NCBI GenBank assembly: GCA_013373105.1
Contig: JABXIJ010000015.1
Location: 1 to 64,000 of the forward strand
Direction: 5' to 3'
DNA: 64,000 nucleotides
Origin: Flavobacteriaceae bacterium
Lineage (GTDB): Bacteria > Bacteroidota > Bacteroidia > Flavobacteriales > Flavobacteriaceae
Both the position numbers and the translations under genes were made by a program. The notes beneath the pieces are model-generated. The model worked only from the letters and a program-made list of their open reading frames with translations. It made no database searches and had not been told where the DNA came from. Shown in pieces: positions 54,082-63,791 of the stretch. Positions within the stretch are counted from its first letter, which is position 1; the number at the start of each line of letters is the position of its first letter.

Positions 54082-56535
54082 ATGAGCAGAAGAAAGTTTG
54101 TTAAATTAGACAGTTTGTCTTTTCAGAATGTAATTAATGAAGATTCTGAGTTAATTCCTTTAATGACACCAGAAGATGAAGAAATCATCAATAAAGAAAG
54201 TGTTCCTAAAGTGTTACCTATATTGCCTTTACGTAATACAGTTTTATTTCCTGGTGTTGTAATTCCAATTACAGCAGGTAGAGACAAATCTATACAACTT
54301 ATAAAAGAAGCCAATAAAGGTGATAAAATTATTGGTGTTGTAGCACAAAGAAATGAAGAAAAAGAAGAGCCAACGCTACAAGATATTTACACTACAGGAG
54401 TTGTAGCTCAAATTCTAAGAGTGTTAAAAATGCCAGATGGTAATACAACAGTTATCATTCAAGGTAAAAAACGCTTTGAAATTGATACAATAATTCAAGA
54501 AAAACCATATTTAAAAGCGACTGTTAAAGAAGCTTTAGAAGATAAAATTATTGGCGATGAAAAAGAATTTGAGGCCATAATAGATTCTATCAAAGAACAA
54601 GCATTAGAGGTTATTAAAGAAAACCCTATGTTACCTTCTGAAGCATCTTTTGCCATAAAAAATATTCACTCAAATGCGTTTTTGGTAAACTTTATTGCTG
54701 CTAATATGGATTTAAGTGTAATGCAAAAACAAGTTATTTTAGAAAAAGATAACTTAAAAGAACGTGCACTACTTACACTTAAAAACTTAAACAAAGAATT
54801 ACAAAAACTAAAACTTAGAAACGATATTCAATCTAAAACTAGAGAAGATCTAGATCAACAACAACGAGAATACTATTTACACCAACAATTAAAAACTATT
54901 CAAGAAGAATTAGGTGGCGCTTCAAACGATCAAGAATTGGAAGAAATGCGTAAGCAAGCCAAAACCAAAAAATGGTCTAAAGAAGTTGGTGAAACTTTTG
55001 AAAAGGAGTTGAATAGACTTAAAAGAATGAATCCTCAAGCAGCTGAATATGGTGTACAAAGAAGTTATCTAGAATTATTGTTAGAATTACCTTGGGGAAT
55101 TTATACAGAAGATAAATTCGATTTAAAAAATGCTCAAAAAGTATTAGATAGAGATCATTTTGGATTAGAAAAAGTTAAAGAGCGTATTATAGAATATTTA
55201 GCAGTTTTAAAGCTAAAGGGCGATATGAAATCGCCAATAATATGTTTATATGGTCCTCCAGGAGTTGGTAAAACATCTTTAGGAAAGTCTATTGCAGAAT
55301 CTTTAGGACGTAAGTATGTTAGAATGTCTTTGGGAGGTTTGAGAGATGAAGCTGAGATTAGAGGACATAGAAAAACATATATTGGAGCAATGCCAGGTCG
55401 TTTAATTCAGAATTTAAAAAAGGCTGGAACTTCAAACCCTGTTTATGTTTTAGATGAGATTGATAAGTTAGGTAATAGTCATCAAGGAGATCCTTCTTCA
55501 GCAATGTTAGAAGTTTTAGACCCAGAACAAAATACAGCTTTCTACGATAATTATTTAGAAGTTGGTTACGACTTATCTAAAGTACTTTTTATAGCTACTG
55601 CTAATAATTTAGGACAAATTCCATGGGCTTTGCGTGATAGAATGGAAATAATAAATGTTACAGGTTACACAATTGAAGAAAAAGTTGAAATTGCTAAAAA
55701 ACACTTGTTACCTAAACAATTAAAAGAGCATGGTTTAACATCTAAAGATATTAAGCTAGGTAAAAAACAAATTGAATTTGTAGTAGAAGGATATACACGT
55801 GAATCTGGAGTTCGTGGTTTAGAAAAGCAAATAGCGAAAGTAGTTCGTTTTGCTGCTAAATCTATTGCTTTGGAAGAAGAATATGATATAAATTTATCAA
55901 TAGAAAAAGTAGAAGAAATATTAGGAACACCTAGAAATAAAGACAAATACGAGAGTAATAATGTTGCTGGAGTAGTTACTGGTTTAGCTTGGACTAGAGT
56001 AGGAGGTGATATTCTTTTTATAGAATCAATATTATCTAAAGGAAAAGGAAACTTATCTATTACTGGTAATTTAGGTAATGTAATGAAAGAGTCTGCTACT
56101 ATTGCAATGAAATATATAAAGTCTAATGCAGAAACTTTTGGCATTAATTCAGATATTTTAGATAAATACGATGTTCATATTCATGTTCCAGAAGGAGCAA
56201 CTCCAAAAGATGGTCCTAGTGCAGGTATAACCATGTTAACTTCTTTAGTATCCTCTTATACTCAACGTAGGGTAAAAAGTAAATTAGCTATGACTGGTGA
56301 AATTACTTTACGTGGAAAAGTCTTACCTGTTGGTGGAATTAAAGAAAAAATTTTAGCTGCAAAGAGAGCTAATATTAGAGAGATTATTTTATGTGAGGAT
56401 AACAGAAAAGACGTTTTAGAAATCAAAGAGAGTTATTTAAAAGGGCTAACATTTCATTATGTTTCTGATATGAAACAAGTTATAGAAATAGCGCTTACCA
56501 AACAAAAGGTAAAAAATGCTAAAAAATTAATATAA
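54082..56535 (+). CDS. lon: Lon protease (endopeptidase La)
   Basis: This ATP-dependent protease degrades misfolded and regulatory proteins. The N-terminal substrate-binding domain starts [19 protein letters not shown], Walker A is [13 protein letters not shown] (about residue 393), and the catalytic Ser is in [11 protein letters not shown] with the Lys in the following [23 protein letters not shown] region. The 817-residue length is normal. A dyad that could be an operator lies just upstream, and a strong terminator follows. Confidence 0.97.
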   Translation: MSRRKFVKLDSLSFQNVINEDSELIPLMTPEDEEIINKESVPKVLPILPLRNTVLFPGVVIPITAGRDKSIQLIKEANKGDKIIGVVAQRNEEKEEPTLQDIYTTGVVAQILRVLKMPDGNTTVIIQGKKRFEIDTIIQEKPYLKATVKEALEDKIIGDEKEFEAIIDSIKEQALEVIKENPMLPSEASFAIKNIHSNAFLVNFIAANMDLSVMQKQVILEKDNLKERALLTLKNLNKELQKLKLRNDIQSKTREDLDQQQREYYLHQQLKTIQEELGGASNDQELEEMRKQAKTKKWSKEVGETFEKELNRLKRMNPQAAEYGVQRSYLELLLELPWGIYTEDKFDLKNAQKVLDRDHFGLEKVKERIIEYLAVLKLKGDMKSPIICLYGPPGVGKTSLGKSIAESLGRKYVRMSLGGLRDEAEIRGHRKTYIGAMPGRLIQNLKKAGTSNPVYVLDEIDKLGNSHQGDPSSAMLEVLDPEQNTAFYDNYLEVGYDLSKVLFIATANNLGQIPWALRDRMEIINVTGYTIEEKVEIAKKHLLPKQLKEHGLTSKDIKLGKKQIEFVVEGYTRESGVRGLEKQIAKVVRFAAKSIALEEEYDINLSIEKVEEILGTPRNKDKYESNNVAGVVTGLAWTRVGGDILFIESILSKGKGNLSITGNLGNVMKESATIAMKYIKSNAETFGINSDILDKYDVHIHVPEGATPKDGPSAGITMLTSLVSSYTQRRVKSKLAMTGEITLRGKVLPVGGIKEKILAAKRANIREIILCEDNRKDVLEIKESYLKGLTFHYVSDMKQVIEIALTKQKVKNAKKLI

Positions 56536-56565
56536 AAAAAGCCTCCAAAGTTGGAGGCTTTTTTT
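56534..56565. terminator. Bidirectional terminator between lon and a short minus-strand ORF
   Basis: GCCTCCAA-AG-TTGGAGGC is flanked by seven A and seven T, so it acts in both directions. The stop codon of the short minus-strand ORF overlaps its T run. Confidence 0.92.
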
Positions 56566-56620
56566 ATTTAGTCATTACAATAGCAAACATAAAAAGTAAA
56601 ACTTTAGAAGCTCTTTTCAT
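56564..56620 (-). CDS. Candidate 18-residue hydrophobic peptide
   Basis: MKRASKVLLFMFAIVMTK is a complete short ORF with a basic start and hydrophobic core, preceded by AATCAATCAATT and, further up, a near-consensus -7 box (TACCTTTA). The stop lies directly against a strong terminator, which would make a tidy tiny transcription unit. It looks like a bare signal peptide: either a real micropeptide or the start of a lost gene. Confidence 0.35.
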   Translation of the reverse strand: MKRASKVLLFMFAIVMTK

Positions 56621-56698
56621 AATTGATTGATTTTAATTTGACTCTTAAAGGTATAAAAAGTTAATAAACAATTTATATTTAATAAGAAATTAAATTTT

Positions 56699-57478
56699 TT
56701 ATGAAAAGTGTTTCTTGGCTTCGTTCCAATAGACATCCATTTCATCTAAAGACATATCATGTAGAGTTCTACCTTTTGCTTTAGCTGCTTGTTCGAGATA
56801 TTTAAAACGATTAATGAATTTCTTATTAGTTTTTTCTAGTGCATTTTCTGGATTTACACCAATAAAACGTGCATAGTTAATCATAGAAAATAACACATCT
56901 CCAAATTCTTTTTCTATGTTTTCTGTGTTACCTTTTTCAATTTCAGTATTTAGTTCTGCAAGTTCTTCTTGTACTTTTTCCCAAACTTGTTCAGGTTTTT
57001 CCCAATCAAAACCAACACCAGAAACTTTATCTTGTATTCTATTGGCTTTTACAACTGCAGGTAAACTTTTAGGAACACCCTCTAAAACCGATTTTTTGCC
57101 TTCTTTTAATTTTAGCTGCTCCCAATTTCTTTTTACATCCTCTTCATTGTTAACTTTAACATCTCCATAAATATGAGGGTGTCTTTCAATTAGTTTGTCA
57201 GAAATTGAATTAGCAACATCTGCAATATCAAAATCGTTTGTTTCACTACCAATTTTTGCATAAAAAATGATGTGCAAGAGAACATCACCCAATTCATTTT
57301 TTATTTCTGAGAGATCTTTGTCTAGAATAGCATCTGCTAATTCATAGGTTTCTTCTATGGTTAGATGGCGCAGACTTTCAAAGGTTTGTTTTTTATCCCA
57401 TGGACATTTAACTCGTAAATCATCCATGATGTCTAGTAACCTGTTTAATGCAGAAAGTTGCTCTTTTCTAGAATTCAA
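56699..57478 (-). CDS. mazG: Nucleoside triphosphate pyrophosphohydrolase MazG
   Basis: Two MazG folds are present: the first carries LTIEETYELADAILDKDLSEIKNELGDVLLHIIFYAKI with the EExxE and ExxD metal ligands, and the second carries EELAELNTEIEKGNTENIEKEFGDVLFSMINYAR. CPWDKKQTFESLRHL is the family N-terminus. It hydrolyses NTPs to NMP and PPi and can lower ppGpp signalling in other bacteria. The start is TTG. It is the last gene of the def-DUF5606-mazG run. Confidence 0.94.
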   Translation of the reverse strand: MNSRKEQLSALNRLLDIMDDLRVKCPWDKKQTFESLRHLTIEETYELADAILDKDLSEIKNELGDVLLHIIFYAKIGSETNDFDIADVANSISDKLIERHPHIYGDVKVNNEEDVKRNWEQLKLKEGKKSVLEGVPKSLPAVVKANRIQDKVSGVGFDWEKPEQVWEKVQEELAELNTEIEKGNTENIEKEFGDVLFSMINYARFIGVNPENALEKTNKKFINRFKYLEQAAKAKGRTLHDMSLDEMDVYWNEAKKHFS

Positions 57479-57491
57479 AGTCTATTAATTT

Positions 57492-57911
57492 TTATTCAGC
57501 ATCTGTTACTTCAGCTGATTCTTCAACTTTAGAAAAGTCGAAACCAGCATCAATTAAAATGTTAAACCACTGAATTACTTTTTTTATGTTTGAAGTGTAT
57601 ACTCTTTCATCATCATAATTTGGTAATACTTCTGCAAAAAAACTTTGCAGTTTATTACCACTCTCTTTATGAGAAATTGCTTTTTTACCTTCAGTTTTAG
57701 TATTAATTGCTTTAAAAACTTCGAGAAGTGGAATATCTTCTTCATAAGTATAAATTGCAATGTTTTCAAGTAAACTAACATTTTGTGTTGCGCTAATAGC
57801 AATTCTTTTTTGGTCTAATAAAGACTCAACAATTATTGCATTTTTAGACTGTGAAATAACTTGAAATAATCCTGGCTTTCCAGAAACTGATATAATTTTA
57901 CTAAACTCCAT
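57492..57911 (-). CDS. DUF5606 domain protein
   Basis: This small acidic protein begins MEFSKIISVSGKPGLFQVISQSKNAIIVESL, the recognisable start of the Bacteroidota DUF5606 family. It continues to FFAEVLPNYDDERVYTSNIKKVIQWFNILIDAGF. I use ATG 57911 and not the TTG two codons upstream. The family is conserved between def and mazG; no function is known. The gaps to both neighbours are 14 nt or less, so it is co-transcribed with them. Confidence 0.85.
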   Translation of the reverse strand: MEFSKIISVSGKPGLFQVISQSKNAIIVESLLDQKRIAISATQNVSLLENIAIYTYEEDIPLLEVFKAINTKTEGKKAISHKESGNKLQSFFAEVLPNYDDERVYTSNIKKVIQWFNILIDAGFDFSKVEESAEVTDAE

Positions 57912-57925
57912 ATTCAATTAGTAGG

Positions 57926-58516
57926 TTATCTTGATTTTTTTAAATTAGGAAAACGCATTCTGTAATCTGCTCTAATTTTTCCTTTTGAAATATTTTCTAA
58001 TTTTTTCTTTAACAAACGTTTTTTTAAAGAAGGTAATTTATCTGTAAATAAAATGCCTTCAATATGATCATATTCGTGCTGAAAAACTCTAGCAGCTAAA
58101 CCATCTAAAGTTTCTGTGTGCGTATTAAAGTCTTCATCTTGATAAGTGAAAGTAACTTTGGATTGTCTATACACATCATGTCTAACATCTGGTATACTTA
58201 AGCAGCCTTCATTAAAAGCCCATTCATCACCTTCTTCTTCTAAAATTTGAGCATTTATAAAAACTTTATTAAAATTTTTTAAAGTCTCTTTCTCATCGTC
58301 ACTTAATTCATCATCTTCTGCAAATGGTGAGGCATCAATTACAAACAAACGAATTGCTTTACCAATTTGTGGAGCAGCTAAACCAACACCAGCAGCATTG
58401 TACATGGTTTCTTTCATGTTAGCAATAAGCTCTTTTAAGTTTGGATAATCTGCATTAATTTCTTTTGCTACTTCTCTTAAAACAGGATCACCATAAGCAA
58501 CTATAGGTAAAATCAT
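57926..58516 (-). CDS. def: Peptide deformylase
   Basis: The enzyme removes the formyl group from nascent N-terminal methionine. All three catalytic motifs are intact: GVGLAAPQIG, EGCLSIP and QHEYDHIEG, which supply the Cys and two His metal ligands and the catalytic Glu. The 196-residue length is normal. An acidic insert (DDELSDDEKETLK) lies between the first and second motifs. Confidence 0.96.
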   Translation of the reverse strand: MILPIVAYGDPVLREVAKEINADYPNLKELIANMKETMYNAAGVGLAAPQIGKAIRLFVIDASPFAEDDELSDDEKETLKNFNKVFINAQILEEEGDEWAFNEGCLSIPDVRHDVYRQSKVTFTYQDEDFNTHTETLDGLAARVFQHEYDHIEGILFTDKLPSLKKRLLKKKLENISKGKIRADYRMRFPNLKKSR

Positions 58517-58534
58517 TTCTTAAAATTTAGTTGG

Positions 58535-58542
58535 CAAAAATA
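58535..58542 (-). promoter_or_regulatory. -7 box (TATTTTTG) for the def operon
   Basis: The minus-strand TATTTTTG matches TAnnTTTG and lies 18 nt before the def ATG. Confidence 0.6.
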
Positions 58543-58588
58543 CAACTTAGATTAACTAATTACGAATTTTTGATTTAGTAATTTTTCT

Positions 58589-58999
58589 TTATTTACTATA
58601 CAAATACGATTGTAGAATAATAGTTGCACTTATTTCATCAACTAAGGCCTTATCTCTTCTTTGCTTTTTTTTAAGTCCACCATCTATCATTGTCTGAAAC
58701 GCCATTTTAGAGGTAAAACGTTCATCAACTCTTTCTAAAGGAATTGAAGGGAAGTTTGATTTTAATTTTTTAAGAAAAGGTTTTATTAAATGCTCACTTT
58801 CACTATCAGTATTATTTAATTGTTTTGGTTTACCAATTATAAATAACTCTACATTTTCTTTAGTAGTGTACTCTTTTAGAAAATGAATTACATCTTCTGT
58901 AGCTACAGTTGTTAATCCAGATGCAATTATTTGTAATTCATCTGTTATTGCTATACCAGTTCTTTTTTTACCAAAATCTAATGCTAAAATTCTTCCCAA
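58589..58999 (-). CDS. ruvX: Putative Holliday junction resolvase RuvX (YqgF)
   Basis: The RNase H-like fold begins GRILALDFGKKRTGIAITD with the first catalytic Asp, and LFIGKPKQLNN-type and VDERFTSKMA segments follow. The 136-residue length is normal. The family acts on 16S rRNA 5' maturation in E. coli and possibly on DNA junctions. The start is TTG, 17 nt after a -7 box. It is divergent from dapD. Confidence 0.92.
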   Translation of the reverse strand: MGRILALDFGKKRTGIAITDELQIIASGLTTVATEDVIHFLKEYTTKENVELFIIGKPKQLNNTDSESEHLIKPFLKKLKSNFPSIPLERVDERFTSKMAFQTMIDGGLKKKQRRDKALVDEISATIILQSYLYSK

Positions 59000-59016
59000 T
59001 TTGTTTAAAATTTTTT

Positions 59017-59024
59017 CAAAAATA
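59017..59024 (-). promoter_or_regulatory. -7 box (TATTTTTG) for ruvX
   Basis: The minus-strand TATTTTTG matches TAnnTTTG and lies 17 nt before the TTG start, which supports that start. Confidence 0.55.
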
Positions 59025-59093
59025 CGAAATTTAACAAGCTATCTTAATCTGTTTAAAAAACGTATATTCGTTTAAAATTTTTAATGATAGATT

Positions 59094-59101
59094 TATATTT
59101 G
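59094..59101 (+). promoter_or_regulatory. -7 box (TATATTTG) for dapD
   Basis: TATATTTG matches TAnnTTTG and lies 19 nt before the dapD ATG. Confidence 0.6.
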
Positions 59102-59120
59102 CATCATTAAAATTCAAACC

Positions 59121-59936
59121 ATGGAAAACATAAAAAATATTATTGAATCTGCTTGGGAAAATCGTTCTTTATTACAAGAACAAACTACAATAGATACTAT
59201 TAGAAATGTAATAGATTTATTAGATAAAGGTGAGTTAAGAGTAGCTGAACCAACTGCTAACGGATGGCAAGTAAATGAATGGGTTAAAAAAGCTGTTGTA
59301 TTATATTTCCCAATTCAGAAAATGGAAACTTTAGAGGCTGGTATTTTTGAATATCATGACAAAATTCCTTTAAAGAAAAATTATGCAGAAAGAGGTATAC
59401 GAGTAGTGCCTAACGCAGTTACAAGACATGGTGCATACATTTCTCCTGGCACTATTTTAATGCCAAGTTATGTAAATATTGGCGCATATGTAGATGAAGG
59501 AACTATGGTAGATACTTGGGCAACTGTAGGTTCTTGTGCACAAATAGGTAAAAATGTTCATTTATCTGGAGGTGTAGGAATTGGTGGTGTTTTAGAACCT
59601 TTACAAGCTGCTCCTGTAATTATTGAAGATGGTGCTTTTATTGGCTCAAGATGTATAGTTGTTGAAGGTGTAAGAGTTGAAAAAGAAGCTGTTTTAGGAG
59701 CTAATGTAGTATTAACTATGAGCACTAAAATTATTGATGTTACTGGTGATGAACCAGTTGAAATGAAAGGTGTTGTGCCAGAAAGATCTGTTGTTATTCC
59801 TGGTAGTTATACAAAGAAATTTGCTGCAGGTGAATACAATGTACCTTGTGCATTAATTATTGGAAAAAGAAAAGAAAGTACCAACAAAAAAACTTCATTA
59901 AACGATGCATTACGTGAATATGATGTAGCTGTTTAA
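59121..59936 (+). CDS. dapD: 2,3,4,5-tetrahydropyridine-2,6-dicarboxylate N-succinyltransferase
   Basis: The left-handed beta-helix of hexapeptide repeats (YISPGTILMPSYVNIGAYVDEGTMVDTWATVGSCAQIGKNVHLSGGVGIGGVLEP) is diagnostic. The protein succinylates tetrahydrodipicolinate in lysine/DAP synthesis, so the organism uses the succinylase branch. The 271-residue length is normal. A glycosyltransferase gene starts 9 nt downstream, probably by read-through. Confidence 0.96.
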   Translation: MENIKNIIESAWENRSLLQEQTTIDTIRNVIDLLDKGELRVAEPTANGWQVNEWVKKAVVLYFPIQKMETLEAGIFEYHDKIPLKKNYAERGIRVVPNAVTRHGAYISPGTILMPSYVNIGAYVDEGTMVDTWATVGSCAQIGKNVHLSGGVGIGGVLEPLQAAPVIIEDGAFIGSRCIVVEGVRVEKEAVLGANVVLTMSTKIIDVTGDEPVEMKGVVPERSVVIPGSYTKKFAAGEYNVPCALIIGKRKESTNKKTSLNDALREYDVAV

Positions 59937-59945
59937 TAAAATTTA

Positions 59946-60698
59946 ATGAAAAAAATATCAGCAATAATTCCTACTTTAAATGAGGAAATACATATTGAAG
60001 CCGCAATAAAATCTGTAAATTTTGCAGATGAAATAATTGTAATTGATTCATACAGTACAGATAAAACATTAGAAATTGCTGAAAACTATAATGTAAAAAT
60101 CATCAAACGAAAGTTTGATGATTTTTCTTCTCAAAAAAACTATGCAATAGAACAAGCAACTCATCCTTGGATCTATATTTTAGATGCAGATGAGAGAGTA
60201 ACTCCTAGTGTACAAGAAGAAATTTTAGAGGCTGTTAAAAATCCAAAAAACAAAGTTGGTTTTTATGTTAGAAGAAGCTTCTATTTTGCTGGAAAAAACA
60301 TTCATTATGGTGGCTGTCAAAGAGATAGAGTAGTGCGTTTGTTTTTAAAAGAACAATGTAGATATAAAGGTGTTGTTCACGAAACCATAGAAGCTAATGG
60401 AGAATTAGGTTTTTTTAAGAATAAAATTGAACATTATTCTTATAAAGGTTTTGATCATTATATTTCCAAAATGAATCATTATGGTGAATTAAGAGCCAAA
60501 GAGTATTATAAGAAGAAAAAAAAAATAAATTATCTTTTTCATATCATTATTAAACCTTTAGCAAGATTTTTTATTCACTTTATTTTTAGACTTGGGTTTT
60601 TAGATGGCTTTCAGGGTTTTTTATTTGCTAGATGTCAAGCCTATGGAGTCTATGTTAGGTATGTTAAACTATGGCTTTTAAGTAAAAAGGTTAGTTAA
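59946..60698 (+). CDS. Glycosyltransferase family 2 (WaaE/KdtX-like)
   Basis: ISAIIPTLNEEIHIEAAIKSVNFADEIIVIDSYSTDKT and the DxD-containing YILDADERVTP identify a GT2 enzyme of the LPS core type (beta-1,4-glucosyltransferase-like). The C-terminal third has hydrophobic, basic stretches for membrane association. It probably adds a core sugar to lipid A-linked oligosaccharide. It follows dapD by 9 nt and overlaps the convergent GT25 gene by 8 nt. Confidence 0.88.
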   Translation: MKKISAIIPTLNEEIHIEAAIKSVNFADEIIVIDSYSTDKTLEIAENYNVKIIKRKFDDFSSQKNYAIEQATHPWIYILDADERVTPSVQEEILEAVKNPKNKVGFYVRRSFYFAGKNIHYGGCQRDRVVRLFLKEQCRYKGVVHETIEANGELGFFKNKIEHYSYKGFDHYISKMNHYGELRAKEYYKKKKKINYLFHIIIKPLARFFIHFIFRLGFLDGFQGFLFARCQAYGVYVRYVKLWLLSKKVS

Positions 60699-61452
60699 TT
60701 CTTCTATTTAAAGATTTATAAAAGAAATAATTTCTAACACATCTATATAACTTGTAGGTAAATAGGGTTATAAGTTGCCAAAAAGGTCTAATAATTTCTC
60801 TAATAACTTTTTTCCAAACAATTAAATTGTTTTGTTGAATTGTACTGCCTCCCATCTCTCTGTCTATACTTCTTACATATTGTATTTTAGTGTTAAATAA
60901 AGGTACTTTATGTTTGTAAACATCTTGCTTCATTACATCTATTGGAGCATAGTAATCACTTAAGTTTTCCGATAATTTTTGAGCAGCTTTTTTACCAATA
61001 ATTTGACCTATCATTAATACAGGAGGCATTAAATACTTAACAAGTAAGTTGTTTTTTTCAAGTGTATAAAAACCTTTTTTACCAGAAATATCTAAAAAAT
61101 CTTCTGTAGTTATTAGTTCTAAAAGCCTTGGTAAATTTGCTATAAAGTTATTTTGAATTAATGCATCATCTTCTAAAACAATCGAAAAATCTTCTGGTTG
61201 ATTAGCTAGAAATTTCCAAAGTTTAAAATGTGTTAAACAAATACCTATTTCACCATCATTAGGAAAAGGAAAATGAGCTAATATATTATGTTTTTTCTTT
61301 TCTTTTTTAATGAACTTTCTATCCAATTCTTTACCATAAACTGCAGAAATTCTAGTAATTGGAATGTTCAATTCTTTGAATTGATTTTCCATAAAATCTC
61401 TTCTATCTTTACTTTTATCTAAGTTTATGTAGTAAAATTTATAAGTACTCAT
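60691..61452 (-). CDS. Glycosyltransferase family 25 (LPS biosynthesis)
   Basis: The N-terminus YKFYYINLDKSKDRRDFMENQFKEL and the mid-segment GEIGICLTHFKLWKFLANQ, followed by FSIVLEDDALI, match GT25 enzymes (LPS beta-galactosyltransferase-like). The 253-residue length fits. It overlaps the fucosyltransferase gene by 4 nt (ATGA-type), so the two are co-translated. The acceptor is unknown. Confidence 0.88.
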   Translation of the reverse strand: MSTYKFYYINLDKSKDRRDFMENQFKELNIPITRISAVYGKELDRKFIKKEKKKHNILAHFPFPNDGEIGICLTHFKLWKFLANQPEDFSIVLEDDALIQNNFIANLPRLLELITTEDFLDISGKKGFYTLEKNNLLVKYLMPPVLMIGQIIGKKAAQKLSENLSDYYAPIDVMKQDVYKHKVPLFNTKIQYVRSIDREMGGSTIQQNNLIVWKKVIREIIRPFWQLITLFTYKLYRCVRNYFFYKSLNRRIN

Positions 61453-62252
61453 ATTTGCATCCAGTTTTCACAAGCTACTTCATTCTCTTTTTCTACAAAC
61501 CATTTTTTAGGTGCAATAACGGTTTTATGTTCATTTTTATTCAACCAAGCTCCCCACCAAGAAAAGCTACTATTAGCAGTTATGTTATGTTTACATAAAC
61601 TCATTAAATAAAGATCTTCATGTGGAATAGATTTTACATCAACAAAAACAGCTTTTTCAACTTTTAAATTTTCTTGTGTCCAAGAAATATCATCTGAAAA
61701 AATAAAAAAAGTAATTTCTGAATATTTTTTGTTGATGATTTTTATAGCTCTATCGTAATAATCTAAATCACAGGTTCCATGAACTTTATTAGCTTTTTCA
61801 TCAGAAATATAATCTCCTCTTCTAATATGTAAAGAACAAGTGTTTTTTAAAGCTAAAATTTGTTGTTCTATTTTCTTAGTTTTAGAAGAAAGTTTTTGTT
61901 TAATAACAAATTCACTTAACAGAGTTTCTCTAATTTCTTTAAAATATTTTTCAGTTTGAAAATATCCTTTTACATATTCATTCCCTTTTAAAGATTTAAA
62001 GTCTTTGTTAAAAAGTAAACTTTTTTCTTTTTTAGCAGGTTTTACACCAATTTTTCCTAAAAAAATAGTGAAGGAATTAGCAGAAGTTGATTCAATTTTA
62101 TACTTATCTAATTGATAACCACCATGTAACTTGTATTTTTTGAACTTAGAAATATCTAATTGAACATTATACCCATTTAATGATAAGGCTCTAGCATAAG
62201 CATACTGAAACATCTGATTTCCAAGTCCGCCAAGTATTCTTACAATAATCAT
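61449..62252 (-). CDS. Alpha-1,2-fucosyltransferase-like protein (GT11)
   Basis: MIIVRILGGLGNQMFQYAYARAL is the GT11 N-terminal motif, CSLHIRRGDYISDE carries the conserved HxRRGDY nucleotide-sugar site, and ITANSSFSWWGAWLN is the third conserved block. GT11 enzymes transfer fucose from GDP-fucose to galactose in an alpha-1,2 linkage. At 267 residues it is close to bacterial members. It probably decorates the surface glycan built with the neighbouring GT25. Confidence 0.92.
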   Translation of the reverse strand: MIIVRILGGLGNQMFQYAYARALSLNGYNVQLDISKFKKYKLHGGYQLDKYKIESTSANSFTIFLGKIGVKPAKKEKSLLFNKDFKSLKGNEYVKGYFQTEKYFKEIRETLLSEFVIKQKLSSKTKKIEQQILALKNTCSLHIRRGDYISDEKANKVHGTCDLDYYDRAIKIINKKYSEITFFIFSDDISWTQENLKVEKAVFVDVKSIPHEDLYLMSLCKHNITANSSFSWWGAWLNKNEHKTVIAPKKWFVEKENEVACENWMQI

Positions 62253-62290
62253 TAATTGTTATTATTTGTAGAAATAATCATCTACTAAAG

Positions 62291-62298
62291 CAAAAGTA
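62291..62298 (-). promoter_or_regulatory. -7 box (TACTTTTG) for the GT11-GT25 operon
   Basis: The minus-strand TACTTTTG matches TAnnTTTG and lies 38 nt before the GT11 ATG. Confidence 0.5.
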
Positions 62299-62353
62299 CA
62301 AATGTTAAAGGATTTTCTTTTATCAATTTGATGATTAAAATAATAGAAAACAA

Positions 62354-62361
62354 TAAATTTG
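62354..62361 (+). promoter_or_regulatory. -7 box (TAAATTTG) for cca
   Basis: TAAATTTG matches TAnnTTTG and lies 17 nt before the cca ATG. A TTTG at 62327-62330 is a possible -33 element, though the 23-nt spacing is longer than usual. Confidence 0.55.
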
Positions 62362-62378
62362 CCACACTTTAAGCAAAT

Positions 62379-63791
62379 ATGAAGTTTACAGAAGCAATAT
62401 CATCAGAAATTTTTAAAATTATTTCAAAAGCAGCAAGCGAATTAAATCAAGATGTTTATGTTATTGGAGGTTATGTGCGTGACTTTATTCTTAATAGAGG
62501 AGATGCAAAAGATATAGACATTGTTTCAGTTGGAAGTGGTATAGATTTAGCAAAAAAAGTATCTGAATTGCTATCTCATAAACCTAAAGTACAAGTTTTT
62601 AAAACGTATGGAACTGCAATGTTACGTTTTAATGATTTGGAAATTGAATTTGTTGGTGCTAGAAAAGAATCGTATTCTAAAGAAAGTAGAAATCCAGAAG
62701 TTAGTCAAGGGAGTTTAGAAGATGATCAAAACAGGCGTGATTTTACGATAAATGCTCTTGCTTTAAGTTTAAATGAAAATTCATTTGGTGAATTGTTAGA
62801 TCCATTTAATGGAGTAGAGGATTTAGACAATATGGTAATTAAAACACCTTTAAACCCAGATATTACGTATTCTGATGATCCTTTACGAATGTTAAGAGCA
62901 ATACGTTTTGCCACTCAACTAGATTTCACTATTGAAGAAAAATCGTTTCAAGCAATTTCAAAAAATGCTAAAAGATTATCTATAATTACAAACGAAAGAA
63001 TTGTTGATGAGCTTCATAAAATAATTGCTTCAGATAAACCATCTAAAGGATTTATTCTTTTAGAAAAAACAGGTTTACTAGTTCAAATTCTTCCAGAATT
63101 AATTGCTTTAAAAGGAGTTGATGAAGTTGAAGGACAAAAGCACAAAGATAATTTTTATCATACATTGGAAGTAGTAGATAATATAGCTAAAGCCACCAAT
63201 GATGTATGGTTAAGATGGGCAGCTTTATTACATGATATTGGAAAAGCACCAACTAAAAAATTTAATAAGAAAGTTGGTTGGACTTTTCATTCTCATGAAT
63301 TTGTTGGTTCTAAAATGATTTATAAAATCTTTAAAAGATTAAAAATGCCATTAAATAATAAAATGAAATTTGTTCAAAAAGTTGTTTTATTAAGTTCTAG
63401 ACCAATAGTACTTTCTACAGAAGTTACAGACTCAGCAGTAAGACGTTTAATTTTTGATGCAGGAGAAGATATTAATGCTTTAATGACATTGTGTGAAGCA
63501 GATATTACTACAAAGAATCCTAAAAAGTTTAAAAAATATCATAAGAACTTTGAGTTAGTGCGTGAGAAGATTAAAGAAGTAGAAGAACGAGATAGAATTC
63601 GAAATTTTCAACCACCAATATCTGGTGAACTTATTATGAAAACTTTTAATCTAGAGCCTTGTAGAGAAATAGGTCAAATTAAAGAAGCTATTAAAGAAGC
63701 TATTTTAGAAGGAGAAATTTCGAATAATTATGTTGAGTCTTACAATTTTATGCTAAAAAAAGGAAAAGAGTTAGGTTTAAAATTAGCTTAA
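62379..63791 (+). CDS. cca: CCA tRNA nucleotidyltransferase with HD domain
   Basis: The class II nucleotidyltransferase head has [27 protein letters not shown] (catalytic DxD) and [13 protein letters not shown], followed by the RNA-binding [24 protein letters not shown] segment. A C-terminal HD phosphohydrolase-type domain has [13 protein letters not shown] at about residue 285. The protein adds or repairs the 3' CCA of tRNA. The 470-residue length is normal. Its 3' end overlaps the convergent ABC transporter gene by 9 nt. Confidence 0.94.
   Translation: MKFTEAISSEIFKIISKAASELNQDVYVIGGYVRDFILNRGDAKDIDIVSVGSGIDLAKKVSELLSHKPKVQVFKTYGTAMLRFNDLEIEFVGARKESYSKESRNPEVSQGSLEDDQNRRDFTINALALSLNENSFGELLDPFNGVEDLDNMVIKTPLNPDITYSDDPLRMLRAIRFATQLDFTIEEKSFQAISKNAKRLSIITNERIVDELHKIIASDKPSKGFILLEKTGLLVQILPELIALKGVDEVEGQKHKDNFYHTLEVVDNIAKATNDVWLRWAALLHDIGKAPTKKFNKKVGWTFHSHEFVGSKMIYKIFKRLKMPLNNKMKFVQKVVLLSSRPIVLSTEVTDSAVRRLIFDAGEDINALMTLCEADITTKNPKKFKKYHKNFELVREKIKEVEERDRIRNFQPPISGELIMKTFNLEPCREIGQIKEAIKEAILEGEISNNYVESYNFMLKKGKELGLKLA

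Noticed and set aside
55665-56144. 159-residue minus-strand ORF within lon
   Set aside because: It is a shadow of the conserved lon protease-domain region; lon is intact and conserved through this interval.
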